From the NCBI GenBank assembly GCA_007922305.1, contig ML677343.1, positions 34,695,806 to 34,759,805 of the forward strand: DNA of 64,000 bases, in the 5' to 3' direction. This DNA comes from Dermatemys mawii (taxonomy: Eukaryota; Chordata; Testudines; Dermatemydidae). Below the pieces are notes generated by a model that was not told the origin of the DNA, did no database searches, and was given only the letters and a program-made list of their open reading frames with translations. How positions within the stretch are numbered: the stretch's first letter is position 1; the number at the start of each line of letters is the position of its first letter. The position numbers and the translations under genes were made by a program. Below, piece after piece: positions 48,396 to 59,835 of the stretch.

Positions 48396-51300
48396 TGATC
48401 TGCCTGCTTCAGTGATAGGATAATGAAAAGGTCTTGATCCTGCACCAGTAAAGTTAATGGCAGTTTTCCATTGATTTCAGTGTGGGCAGGATCAGATCAA
48501 AGAAGTATATGTAAACTGATTTTTTAAAATTTAATCAAATATTTAATGTTTAATTTCAAGAAAATTGCTTCTTTTTAGACCTGACAATATTTTGATATGT
48601 TATTAATGGGCTTTTAATCAGCCCTTAAGGAAGAAGTGACCTGGGGTAGGATTGATGTATTGACATTTGGGTAAGCACCTGTGTTAGGATTAGTTCTTAG
48701 GACTTACTGGAGGACTGGGGATTCTAAAACAGCAGTCAGGCTTTTGATACTTCCTGAGCTTCGCTTTCCATTGTTACTATCTTGAGATTAACTGAAGATG
48801 TGTACTTTCCAAGGTTATTTTCAGCCTGTACCTCCAGGTCATGTGCCATGACACAAGTTTTGCTGGTGTGAATATGTCCAGAAAGATCCGACTGGGAGAT
48901 TTTGCTACATATTTTATTGCATCAAGACCTTTGTTCAATTTGCATTGTGAAGGACTGATGTTACATTTCATTTTTTGCAATGCACATAATCATTTTGACT
49001 GTAATATTTCACTGGGCTGAGCTAGAGATATTGCTTCTTTACTTACATAAGTTTATAGGTTCTGATTTCCTATGGTCTTGTTTTCTTTATATACAGTAAA
49101 GATAATACAGTTAATAAGAAAGAAACAATGATATTTTAGAACTATCATCTTCAGAGAAAATAGCTATGCTTTGCAGATCTCAAGATATCAAGTCAATATG
49201 AGGGGTGATTCCAACTCTGATACAGTGTACTAGCGAAGCCACATATAGATACCACAAACCACTGTCATTACAATATAAAAAGCATATTTTAGAACTGGAA
49301 AAAGTACAGCAGTGACAGCCAGCATGATACAGAGATTCAAAAAGCACTGTTATCCAAATAGGCCAATTTTTGCTCTTCATTATACTGGGGTAAATCTGTA
49401 GTAATGTAATTGACTTGAGTGGGGTTGAGTGTCAGTGTAAGTAAAAGCAGAATTTTGCCCACAATTTCTATATATGTATTTGTAAAAAGTAGATTCAGAG
49501 GGAACATCACCAAAGTCTGTAAAATTCAGAAGGCAGCTGAGGAGCTAAGTGTTATTGGGTTAGTTGAAATTGTATTTAATACCAGAACAAGGTAATACAA
49601 ACTTGAAGGGGAAGTGAAATTTTTACCAAAAGGTTATTGTATCTGACAGAATTCCGATCTGAATTCAGCAGTTCATGTGTCTTCTGTAAGAGATGATGCC
49701 TTCAAAATCATTTAACACGGAGAACAAAGAGCTCATAACAATACATATTTACATTGCTTTGAGTGCTTGATCCTACACCCCTTCCTCAGGCAAAACTTTC
49801 ATGGAGGTGAAGAGATCAGTTTCTGAAAATATAAATCACTATGTAAGTGTTAGGTATTATAATTCCTTGTTCTGTATCAGGTGTTCATCAAGAAATAAAC
49901 AGTTGGAGGGGAAACAGTCCTGAATCAGCTTCAGACAGGTATATGAAATGGAAATTATTTTTCAGATATTTTGTTCAAGAATGTATTTTTAATTTCTAAA
50001 TCCATCCCCATATTCTGTTAATTTAGAATCTTAAGCATCTTTTAAAATTTACTTTAAGAATATTTCATTTCTCCTTTCAGCCCATGGAAAGCACTTGATA
50101 AAGGGATTCAGGTGGAATTTCTTTACATCAAGATCACTTAATAAATGGAATAAATAAACTGTCAATAACAGCAATCAGAGAAGTATGTGTAAACTATTTA
50201 AAATAATGAGACAAATATTTGAATGGAAAAATATTGTCTGTATAAACAAGCTCGCCACCAGGGGGAGCAATTGATAGTGGCATCCTGACCTCCTGTCTAA
50301 TGCTAAAATCCCTATGTACCTCTTTAAACAAGGAGGCACCTTCTGTGCCTGGAGCTCGAGAGATCACCATATTATGAGGAAGCAGGAGAAACAATCTTTA
50401 ATCCTTTCAGAGCCCAATAATATTATGCATATTGACTGAAACCCTATGGAGTGGTCTTGACAAGGCTTTTTCATTACTGCAGTACACTGTAACCTAGCTA
50501 CCTTTGAAAAGTAACCAATATTGAGAGCCACTTGACATTTGCAAAGGATTATGGGTGTCCTCTCTATCTCTTCTCAAGTTCCCAAATTTACAATGGTCTT
50601 AATTTAAAAGTTAAGCCAGGGATCAGTTCCTTAGTCTAGAGCTGGGCTGCCCTTTAAAAAAAAATGGAAAAAGAAAAACCAACCTTGTGTGCTGATGTGA
50701 CCTGGTTTCAGTTTTTAGGTCTGATCAGTTGTTTTAATGTTGTCTCATTTTTAAGTATAAAGAAAGTTATCTAAACCAGAATTGGCTAGAAAGGGTGTGG
50801 GAGGGGGGAGGGTTTCATTTCTGCAGGTGTTGCTGAATTACATGCAGCAGCAGCAGCAGCTGGTAATGAGTTGATGAAAATGAAAAAGGGACATAAGTAG
50901 CTTCTTTAGCAAATCCCCTGGAAATGACATGGAGCCTCTGGGATCGATAGGATCGATCTATCCAAGGGCTGCAGGGCCCACTCATCCAACTGGCAGCATC
51001 TCTGTGAGCACATGGAAAACAGCGTTATTACCAGCAAAACTGTACAAAATCTAGCAGGAAAAATCATACTCAGTTCTTTTCTTCCTTCCCCTCTGAAGAA
51101 GGCAGCCCTTGGGTTAGCATTACAGCCTACATTATAGATTGAGAGAGGCCACTGTAAAGAGGAGTATGCCATCTGTCCCAATGGAGATTGCACCAGGAGT
51201 GTGAAGTCTGCCACTAGTGCTCAGAGAGGTATATATGATCTTTCAGAGTCTCATATCTGGATCCTGGGGTGGTTATAGTACATGGATACCTCCTGCTCCT

Positions 51301-52140
51301 GCTGCAGTCACTTGCAGCATGTCAGAGAGAATCTGGATCCCAATATATCACACTCATGTGTCCCTGTAGAACAGAGAGATCTTTTAAAGTGAAGGAACCC
51401 AATTACCCTTCTAAAATTCAAGCAGATAACAGCTCATAGCAGCTACAGATGTTTACATAACAGTCCCTGCCCATTGTCTAAAAAAGTCAGTATCACCCAA
51501 GAATTGCTGAATGCATAAGAATCTTAAAACATTGGCTGAATGGTTGGAACAATCATGGACTTCTGGTTGAGAAATAGTGTTAGCAGCAGCTGCAAGCCAG
51601 CTGCCCATATGATTTGATTTGATCTGTGAGCTGCTCAGCTGTGAAGTTTGTTTTTGCATCTGCTTTTGTGGGGGAGAGGGCCGGCAGAGAGGAGAAACTA
51701 TCATGAAAAACTGATAAAGGGAAAAAGAGCACTGGAAATGGGGACATAGAAGGATTCTGACAGACTCCTGATCTTGCAAGGAATCCTGACAGACTCTTGA
51801 TCTTGCTCTGCCCAATGTGTGCTATAACAGCCCATTGCTACTGTCATATTACATACTTTGGTAATGATTTAATTGTTTTATGAGGCTAGTGTAATTTGTT
51901 TCACATTTTTAATTTATATCTAAGCTTCTTAATCTATTGTTTATTGTGAGGATCTAAATTGCCTTTTGTCACTTACAGAAAGCATTTCAAGTCCCCAGTT
52001 AGTAATCAGTTGTTTAGCTAAACCTTGTGGCTGTCTTGAAGGAAAGCAATTCTCAGATATGAGCTGTTACAACTTCTCTGAGCTCTCTAAGAATCCTGAA
52101 GGCATTTAACGAGAGCAGCATTTCTCCAAGCCTTACTCTA
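48396..52140. other. Mostly unrecognised; two old repeat relics
   Basis: At 48425-48505 'gatcctgcaccagtaaagtt' with 'ccattgatttcagtgtggg' and 'caggatcagat' matches an old amniote repeat ('gatcctgctcc.attgaagtcaatgg'). At 49383-49460 'ctggggtaaatctgtagtaa' with 'gcagaattttgccc' is of the same kind. A (CAG)5 run lies at about 50843-50860. No gene seen. Confidence 0.4.
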
Positions 52141-52162
52141 AGGACGAAATGAGAGAGGGGAT

Positions 52163-52380
52163 GTTCTTCTTCAAATGCTGCCCCTGTGGGTCCTCCACAT
52201 CAGTGCATCCAGGTGCCATCGATCAGAGATTTTCAGTAGCGGTATCTGGTCAGGGTGCACCATTGGTGCCCCATATAGCATGCGTACGGCCCGACCCTTT
52301 CAATTCCTTCTCAACCATCCTTGGCTTGAGATGGAGTCCATTAGCAATGTTACTGAAAATGTTAAAATTAGGTTAAGTTA
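52163..52380 (+). repeat. DIRS 5' inverted terminal sequence
   Basis: Contains 'gatgttcttcttcaaatgct', 'gagattttcagtagcggtatct' and 'acggcccgaccctttcaatt'. All three recur, complemented and in reverse order, between 58733 and 59000. The outer boundary is approximate. Confidence 0.75.
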
Positions 52381-52782
52381 GATAGCTTAGTTTTTACCCT
52401 TGCTTATTAACAGTTTGTTATTTTGTATAGTTATCATTAGTTAAACCTAGTTAGATAACAGTTTTTAAAAAAACTGTTTGTTTTCCGCATCCTCCATTTT
52501 TCACAAAAGGGATGCCTCAAATATGCCTGGCTCCCCAGCTTGAAAAAATGCGCTTTGTGCAAGGATGCAATGCCAGTCTCTGATGGCCATTCCTTATGTA
52601 TCCAATGCTTAGGTGTCGCACATATCGCAGAAGCACACTCACTGCAAGAATCTTAAAACAAGAACAAGGAGAGACAGGGATTTTCTCCTTAAACTTATTT
52701 TAATGGAGAAATCCCTTACTCCAACATCAGACCCCGGACAACCTGGGATAAGGGACTCCTTGGGCACATCCTCTAGGCACAG

Positions 52783-54723
52783 ATGAAATACCAACTCCTC
52801 TACAAAATCAAGGAAAAGGGCCACATCTCCACCAAACTGAGAGCCATTGGAAAAGAAATGGTCTCCATCACTAGACTGCTGCCTGCAGTGCCGATCTCCT
52901 CTAGAGTGAGCACCTTTGATGCACTAGGCACCTCTGGCACTGTCCACTCCAGGACCTCTGCTGACAGGAAAAAGGAGTCGAGTAGCAGGCATAAAGCAGC
53001 TTGCTCCTCCATGGCATTGACTACCCCTACAAAGGGCATGGTACTGCAACCTCAACCACATGTGATGGCACCTCTTCTAGCACCGAGCTCATGGGCGCCA
53101 ACCGTGGAACCTCTAAGACCAGCATCAAAGAAGGTTACACACAAAGGGTTGCCACCAGTCACATTTCCACCGAAGGTGGCACTCAGAAGGATACATTACT
53201 GCATATGATGGCACTGATCCCCCTTATGCACACATCAGATATGGAAGTGTCCTCTGCTCCCGGATCTCCACTGCTCAGCACCTTCTGCTTGCTGGTACCA
53301 AGAGCACCAGATCAACCAGAATCCCCCAATGCTCCATCTTTCTCAAGTGATGAAGAGGATGACATGGAGAAGGTAACTTTCTCATCTGGATAGTTCCAGA
53401 TGGATCTCATCTGGATCTATGAGGATCTGTGCTCTCCCTCTGGCACAGATCCTCATAGATCCAGGGTACAGAGCACCAGGGACATGCCACCATGGCTCTT
53501 TAACACTTGGATGTGATCGTCCATGCCATTCCCCATTCAGTGGCTACAATGGGACCTATGGGCAGCCTACAGGTCTCAATTCCACAGACCTCCCACTTCT
53601 CACAGGAAACCTATATGCTCTGCAATGAGCTTAGTATTTGAGCCCTCTGAGAGGACAGAGGATGTGAAGGAAGACAGGGATGAGACCACGGAACACGAAA
53701 CATCCCCTGATCACAACTCGTCTTCCTCCCTGATGAGGCAGTAATGCTCCCACCTTCCACTACTACACATGACTTCAAACACTTTCAGGAGTTATTCAGG
53801 CAGGTTACACAGAGCCAAAGTATTCCTCTTGAGAAGGTATCAGAGATGCCATACCAACTCCTCAAGATCTTACATACTTCTTCCACAACAAAAATAGCAT
53901 CCCCCATAAATGACCCTTTGATGGAACCTGAAGAAACAGTGTGGCAAACACCTGCTACCATCCTTTCAACTACTAAGCATACGGACAGGAAATACTATAC
54001 GCCAAATAAAGGCATGCACTTCCTCTTCTCACACCCACAACATAACTCCTTAATGGTGGATGTGGTCAACCAACAGGGCAAACAACCTCAATTCAGATCC
54101 ACGCACCAAGAAAAATATTGGAAGACATTAGACCTCTTGGGCCGAAAAGTTTACTCATCAGCGCTCTTCATTTCTGCACGGTCAATTACATGGAATTACT
54201 CACTAACTACGATCGTGACAATTATACCAAAATGAATAATTTTGTCCAGGAAATTCCAGAGGAAAAAAAGAGACCAATTCTGAGGCATCATCAACAAGGA
54301 CCAACTTATTGCTAGAACAGCATTCCAGGCATCTCTCAGTGTGGCAGGCACAGCAGTATACGCAACTGTGACAGCCATTGTCATATGCAGAGCATATTGG
54401 TTACACTCATCGGGTATCCCAAGGGAACTTCAGAACAAAGTAAAGCACCTCTCCCTTCAACAGGAACACGCTCTTCTCCACTTAAGACAGATTAAGTTCT
54501 CCATTCCATGAAGGACTCTAGATCGACACTAAGGACCCTCGGAATTTACACACGCTCTAATAGGAGACACATATACCAACCTTACAATCATAGCAGAGAC
54601 AACACGACACAGTGCCATCAGAGACCATATGATAACCAAAGACAAAGGCACAGACCACAGAACCAACCTCAGGCTGCTACATCCCCACGCACCACCAAAC
54701 AAGAAGCAATTTTGAAATGTTGA
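52783..54723 (+). pseudogene. DIRS gag-like ORF1 remnant
   Basis: The best block is 53744-54235: 'HDFKHFQELFRQVTQSQSI', 'YQLLKILHTS', 'PINDPLMEPEETVWQTPAT', 'HTDRKYYTPNKGMHFLFSHP', 'NSLMVDVVN', 'LDLLGRKVYSSALF', 'ITWNYSLTT'. This order (F.ELFR, W.TPA, ..R.Y..P..G..FLF.HP..NSLVV, GRKVY) is what I know from vertebrate DIRS gag proteins, which form the particle for the RNA. The protein continues in another frame at 54118-54315 ('NYDRDNYTKMNNFVQEIPEE') and beyond (54508-54723). The N-terminal part (52783-53393) is Ser/Thr/Pro-rich. At least three frame changes are needed to read through. Confidence 0.75.
53411..53464. repeat. Perfect 22-bp inverted repeat, 10-nt loop
   Basis: Arms 53411-53432 and 53443-53464 are exact complements built around 'ctggatctatgaggatctgt'. 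'tctggat' words nearby (53375-53416) repeat the same motif directly. It lies inside the gag-like remnant and breaks its frame. Confidence 0.85.
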
Positions 54724-55009
54724 TCAAGGGTCTGACTGACTTCCCCCGACCACAGTGCCAGTAAGATGAGTATCAAAAACCTTTGGTCATCAGCTTTGAC
54801 CATTTTGCCATACATGAGCATCTATCACCACTGACCAATGGGTTTTAGAAATGATTCAAATGGGTTATACCATCTCCTTTACCTCCATCCTCTGACCCAC
54901 CCCTCTTCCCAGTCCCTCTTCAGGGATCCTTCTCATGAACACCTTTTGAGAAAAGACACATATGCCTTCTACAAGTAATGACTGTGGAACAAGTTCTAAT
55001 GCAGCACAC

Positions 55010-56160
55010 GGAAGGGATTTTATTCCCTTTATTTCCTGACTCAAAAGAAAAATGAAGGTTGGAGACCCATTCTAGATCACAGAAAACTCAACAAATTTGT
55101 CCATCCCACAGATTCATAATGGTCACACTGAACTTGATCATCCTGGCTCTGGAAGAGGAGAACTGGTTGTCAGCTGTCGACCTACGAGATGCATATTTTC
55201 ACATTACCATCCATCCTGCTCACAGTTGATTCCTACAATTCACAGTGGGACAAGACTTCCAGTACAGAGTATAGCCATTCAGACTATCGATGACTCCATG
55301 AGTTTTCACTAAAGCCCTAGCAGTGGTATTGGCGCAATTGCACAGGCAGAGAATATTGATCTTCCCATACCTGGACAAATGCCTTCTAAAAGGCCCTACC
55401 CAGACAGAAACATTGCACATCACTCAATAAACCATAGCTCTTTTTCACTCCCTTGGACTACAAATCAATGAGCAAAAATCTACCCTAACTCCAGTACAAC
55501 AACTGGACTTCATAGGAGCACCCCTGAACTCAGTGGAGGTCAAAGCACCATTGCCAACACCCCAATTCACAGCAATGACCTCCCTTATATTGGTGATTTT
55601 AGACAGCCCATGGGTGTCTGCATGCACCTGCCTGCAACTCTTGGATATATGGCAGCCACCTCTTTTATTGTAAAACATGCAAGACTACACATGCACTGCC
55701 TACAAGGATGGCTGAGCTCGGTATATATACCACGAAAGCACAGCCTGAACGAAAGATCATACTGACCCCAGAAGTTCTACCATCACTACAATGATGAACA
55801 CATCCAATAAGCATTTGGTCAGGTATCCCATTTCAATAGGTGCTACCATCCAAATAAATCACAAAAGATGCCTCACTGATCAGATGGGGAGCTCACTTGA
55901 ACCAACATGTAATCCAAGGCAAGTGGTCCCACACAGAAACACATTTACACATCAACCTGCTCGAATTACACACAGTCCGTAACGTGTGCCTACATTTCCT
56001 CCCTATTATACGAGGCAAAACAAATCCTGATGGACAATATTGCGTTCTATATCAACCACGAGGGTGGAGCATGTTCCCACTCCCTATACACAGAGGCTTA
56101 AAACTATGGACCTGGTGCATAAAACACAACATTACTATTACAGCAGCATACCTTTGCAGA
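55010..56160 (+). pseudogene. DIRS reverse transcriptase / RNase H remnant, part 1
   Basis: Reading across stops gives an RT order: 'GWRPILDHRKLNKFV', 'LSAVDLRDAYFHITIHPAHS' (first catalytic Asp, about 55167-55225), 'FLQFTVGQDFQYRV', 'PFRLSMTP.VFTKALAVVLA', then 'ILIFPYLDKCLLKGP' and 'LGLQINEQKSTLTPVQQLDFIGA'. The usual YLDD box reads YLDK at 55368-55379, so a catalytic residue is lost. RNase H-like text runs to 56150 and ends 'ITITAAYL', where the CR1 begins. Several stops and shifts are present. In the live element this enzyme copies the RNA into DNA. Confidence 0.8.
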
Positions 56161-56829
56161 AAAGGTCCTAGGGGTTACAGTGGATGAGAAGGTGGATATG
56201 AGTCAACAGTGTGCCCTTGTTGCCAAGAAGGCTAATGGCATTTTGGGCTGTATAAGTAGGGGCATTGCTAGCAGATCAAGGGATGTGATTGTTCCCCTCT
56301 ATTCAACATTGGTGAGGCCTCATCTGGAGTACTGTGTCCAGTTTTGGGGCCCACACTACAAGAAGGATGTGGAAAAATTGGAAAGAGTCCAGAGGAGAAC
56401 CACAAAAATGATTAGGAGCCTGGAGCACATGACTTATGAGGAGAGGCTGAGAGAAAGGGATTGTTTAGTCTACAGAAGAGAAGACTATAGGGAGATTTGA
56501 TAGCTGCTTTCAACCACCTGAAAGGGGGTTCCAAAGAGGACGGATCTAGACTGTTCTCAGTGGTACCAGATGACAGAACAAGGAGTAATGGTCTCAAGTT
56601 GCAGTGGGGAAGGTTTAGGTTGGATATTAGGAAAAACTTTTTCACTTGGAGAGTGGTAAAGCATTGGAATGGAAGGTGGCAGAATCTCCTTCCTTAGAGG
56701 TTTTTAAGGTCAGGCTTGATAAAGCCCTGGCTGGGATAATTTAATTGGAGATTGGTCCTGCTTTGAGCAGGGGGTTGGACTAGATGATCTCTCGAGGTCC
56801 CTTCCAACCCTGATATTCTATGATTCTAT
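56155..56829 (+). mobile_element. 5'-truncated CR1 inserted in the DIRS element
   Basis: Starts within ORF2 ('aggtcctaggggttacagtgg', coding '[28 protein letters not shown]') and ends 'tgatattctatgattctatg'. DIRS sequence stops at 'ccttt' before it and resumes at 56830 ('acagaacacggtgg'). It therefore postdates the DIRS insertion. The tail is nearly identical to 39833-40137. Confidence 0.9.
56180..56500 (+). pseudogene. CR1 ORF2 C-terminal fragment
   Basis: A 106-residue open frame: '[20 protein letters not shown]', '[20 protein letters not shown]', '[20 protein letters not shown]', '[20 protein letters not shown]', '[14 protein letters not shown]'. It is the region after the RT palm in CR1. 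A frameshift follows at about 56475, then the end of ORF2 continues in another frame (56497-56697, '[17 protein letters not shown]', '[20 protein letters not shown]'). It has no promoter or RT core, so it is not a functional gene. The start codon is incidental. Confidence 0.85.
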
Positions 56830-57224
56830 GACAGAACACGGTGGTGGACACATCAAGCAGGCCATTTTCCAAAGAGCACAAATGGGAGCTGAACAATGAA
56901 ATAACGGCACACACATTTCACATGTGGGGATCCACACACACAGATCTGTTCACAACATCAGTAAACAAGAAATTCCCAAAGTTTTGCTCATGAGCAGGAC
57001 TAGGAGCATGATCCCTAGGGGACACTTTTCTCATCCGATGGAACTCTTCTCTCTTACACACATTCCCACTAATACCTTTAATCTCCAGAGTAATACACAA
57101 AATATGAACTGACAGGACCAATATAATACTCATAGTCCTGATATGGCCAAGATAGACATTGTTCCCTTATCTAACACATATGGTGATCTGCACACTCTCC
57201 TTCACATATGGAATTTTCTTTCTA
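56830..57224 (+). pseudogene. DIRS RNase H remnant, part 2
   Basis: After the CR1 the DIRS reading resumes: 'VDTSSRPFSKEHKWELNNEI', then 'AHTFHMWGSPHTDLFTTSVN', 'KKFPKFCS', and after a shift 'FSHPMELFSLTHIPTNTFNL' and 'ILIVLIWPR'. The pattern 'W.LN.E......WG.P..DLF....N.K.P.F' is what I know from the RNase H tail of vertebrate DIRS. It is cut off at the hAT insertion. Confidence 0.75.
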
Positions 57225-58432
57225 GGGCTGTCAATTAATCACTGTTAACTCACATGATTAACTCAAAAAGTAATCATGATGAAAAAAATTAATCATGATT
57301 AATCACAGTTTTAATTGCATTGTTAAACAACAGAATACCAATTGAAATGTATTAAATATTTTTGGATTTTTTTTCTATGTTTTAAAATACATTGATTTCA
57401 ATTACAACACAGAATACAAAATGTACACTGCTCACTCTATATTATAATTTTTATTACAAATATTTGCACTGTAAAAATGATAAAAGAAACAGTATTTTTC
57501 AGTTCACTTCATACAAGTACTGTCGTTCAATCTCTTTATCATGAAAGTGCAACTTACAAATGTAGATTTTTTTTTGTTACATAACGGAACTCAGAAACAA
57601 AACAATGCAAAACTTTTGAGCTACAAGTCCACTCAGTTCTACTTCTCGTTCAGCCAATCACTAAGACAAACAAGTTTGTTTACATTTACAGGAGATAATG
57701 CTGCCCACTTTTATTTACAATATCACCATAAAGTAAGAACAGGTGTTTGCATGGGACTTTTGTAGCCGGCATTACAAAGTATTTACATGCCAGATATGCT
57801 AAACATTCCTATGCCACTGTTCCAGTGGACATGCTTCCATGCTGATGATGTTCGTTAAGAAAATAGTGTGTTAATTAAATTAGTGACTGAACTCCTTGTA
57901 AGCGAATTGTATGTCTGCAGCTCTATTTTACCTGCATTCTGCCCTATATTTCATGTTATAGCAGTCTCGGATGAAGACTCAGCACATGTTGTTCATTTTA
58001 AGAACACTTTTGCTGCAGATTTGACAAAATGCAAAAAAGATACGATTATGAGAGTTCTAAAGAAACACTACAGCACTTTTAAGAATCTGAAGTGCCTTCC
58101 AAAAATCTGAGAGGGATGAGGTGTGGAGCATGCTTTCAGAAGTCTTAAAAGAGCAACGCAGACGACGGAACCCAAACCACCAAAGAAGAAAATCAACCTT
58201 CTGCTGGTGGCATCTGAATCAGAGGATGAAAATGAATATGCGTCAGTCTGCAATGCTTTGGATGGTTATCAAGCAGAACCCATCGTCAGCATGGACGTAT
58301 GTCCTCTGGAATGGTGGCTGAAGCATGAAGGGACATATGAATGTTCAGCATATCTGGCATGTAAATATCTTGCAACACCAGCTACAATAATATCATAAGA
58401 ATGCCTGTTCTCACATTCAGGTGACGTGAACA
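57225..58432 (+). mobile_element. hAT element inserted in DIRS, 3' truncated, snap-back structure
   Basis: Starts 'gggctgtcaattaatcactg' with repeated 'gattaa' words, a subterminal feature of a hAT family I recognise in turtles. The right half (57868-58398) carries transposase text. The left half (about 57640-57850) holds the same transposase C-terminus in reverse: complemented, it encodes 'LSPVNVNKLVCLSDWLNEK'. The right end stops at 'gtgacgtgaacaag' without the terminal inverted repeat, so the element is broken. Removing it leaves DIRS RNase H facing recombinase sequence, with some DIRS probably deleted. Confidence 0.75.
57868..58398 (+). pseudogene. hAT transposase C-terminal remnant
   Basis: 57868-58110 includes 'VSDEDSAHVVHFKNTFAADL' and 'FKNLKCLPK'. 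58123-58398 includes 'KKKINLLLVASESEDENEYA', 'MDVCPLEWWLKHEGTYE' and 'AYLACKYLATPATI'. The 'PLEWW ... LA.KYLATPAT' run is the start of the hAT dimerisation domain. After it a stop replaces the usual 'PCERLFS' continuation, and the final part of the domain is missing on this strand. The N-terminal BED zinc finger and most of the catalytic core are absent. It is a dead relic of a cut-and-paste transposase. Confidence 0.8.
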
Positions 58433-58700
58433 AGACTATGGATCTCCAGCTGTATCCATATGTGCTAGTCACTATATAACACGGAGGCCCCTCCGGGCGT
58501 CAGAACCCACTCAATGAGAGCTTTATCTACTTTCACAGTATTCCTACACAAAGTGCCCATTCTAGATATCTGCAGGGCGGCCATCTGAGCCTCTGATCAT
58601 GCATTCATGAACCACTCTGCAATTACTCTCTGTTCAAGCTCAGAGATAAGACTAGGCTTCACTTTACTAGCCTCATCAATGAACTCAAGACCCTTCCATC
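58433..58700 (+). pseudogene. DIRS tyrosine-recombinase C-terminal remnant
   Basis: Around 58575 the translation reads 'ISAGRPS'/'ICRAAI.ASDHAFMNHSAIT' depending on frame. It matches the 'ICRAATWSSPHTF..HY' end of DIRS recombinases, just before the 3' terminal sequence, as expected. The catalytic Tyr context is degraded and stops are present. In intact elements this enzyme integrates the circular DNA. Confidence 0.6.
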
Positions 58701-58732
58701 CTCATGAGGGCACTGCTCTACATTCATCTGAA

Positions 58733-59084
58733 GTAGAGCACCCACAGGGCAGCACTCAAAGAAGAAGAAAAGGTTACTTACCTTGAACAGTAACTGAGGT
58801 TCTTCGGGATGTGTGTCCCTGTGAGTGTTCCACTAACCACCCTTCTCTCCTCTACTTCGGAGTACAAGTTAAGCATTACACAGTAGGGAAGAAACTGAAG
58901 GGGTCGGGCTGTGCACGTGTTAGATGAGACACAAGTGGTTCTGCAAGACTGCTTCTGCGCAGGAGCACCCCAATCAGATACTGCTACCGAAAATCTCCAA
59001 TTCACCAATACTTGAAGTGGAGCACTCAGAGGGAGACACATCTCGAAGAACCTCAGTTATTGCACAAGGTGAGTTACCTTCTCA
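58733..59084 (+). repeat. DIRS 3' terminal sequence with internal inverted repeat
   Basis: 58764-58806 ('aaaaggttacttaccttgaa', 'cagtaactgaggttcttcg') is answered by its complement at 59043-59084 ('cgaagaacctcagttattgc', 'acaaggtgagttacctt'). Together with the match to the 5' end this is the inverted terminal layout of DIRS elements, used to rebuild the circular intermediate. Confidence 0.8.
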
Positions 59085-59835
59085 TCCAATATATCATGGT
59101 CAAATGCCCTAAATCTAAAGGGCAGGATTGGTGGGTCAAAAATTATTCCCTTTGCACCACCCTGTTGATGCAATTGGACAATAACTGTGGCCCAACAAGC
59201 CAGGTGAGAGGTCCTTGGAATGGAAAATCAGGGAGCTCTGGGCAGGGCAGAGCCACAGGCAGTTAGGGGTCTGGTCTGTATTCAAGGCAGAACTGTGGCA
59301 GTATACAAACCTGGCTCTCAAGCAAGGTGGGGGTGGCAAACAGTTAGGACTCAGGCATGGGAGAGCACCAAAGCAGTCTAGAGGCTCCGGCAAGTGTGAG
59401 CATCAAAGCAGTCTAGGGACTCAGATGGGGTGAGCACCAAACCAGGCCTCTTGGCCTAAGGAGTGGGAGGGCTACCACCCCCAGGGTGGGGTGGCAGAGG
59501 TTAGGAGAACTTCCTACGACAGTCTGGGTGTAGGGTCCTGTGGTTAAACAGTCCCCCGTCTCCTCAGGATATTCAGACGCTGGTAGCTCTAACAGCTCCT
59601 TGGGGTCCTCATCTTCCTCCCCTGATAGCAAGGTGTTGGTGCACTCTGGGGCTATGCTGGAGTCTTGCAGAGGGGTCTGCTCCCTAGAAGAGATGTCCAT
59701 TCTTTCCTGTGGCTCAGCAGCAACTGAGCTCCAAGGCTCTCATTTTCTACTTCCTGTCCTACCCTGGTACTTCTGGTGAGGGGGTGGGGCATATTTGGCT
59801 CCACCCACCCTGAGCAGTGTAGTGATCCCTCACAT
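59085..59835. other. Unrecognised GC-richer stretch with short direct repeats
   Basis: Words based on 'gagcaccaaagcagtctag' recur at about 59362, 59398 and 59431 (spacing about 33-36 bp). The block 'gggagggctaccacccccag' and the ordered frames resemble nothing I can name with confidence. It may be a fragment of an LTR element. Confidence 0.3.

Larger units (their letters stand above)
52163..59084 (+). mobile_element. DIRS-type retroelement, degenerate, with CR1 and hAT insertions
   Basis: Parts in order are a 5' terminal sequence (52163-52380), gag-like frames (52783-54720), RT and RNase H remnants (about 55010-57210), a tyrosine-recombinase C-terminal remnant (about 58440-58660), and a 3' terminal sequence (about 58733-59084). 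The ends are inverted relative to each other: 'gttcttcttcaaatgctgcccctgtggg' at the 5' end answers 'cccacagggcagcactcaaagaagaa' at the 3' end. Also 'gagattttcagtagcggtatctg' at 52229 answers the complement of 'cagatactgctaccgaaaatctcc' at 58975. Inverted ends plus RT plus tyrosine recombinase define DIRS elements, which integrate without target duplications. It is inactive because of many stops. Confidence 0.85.
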
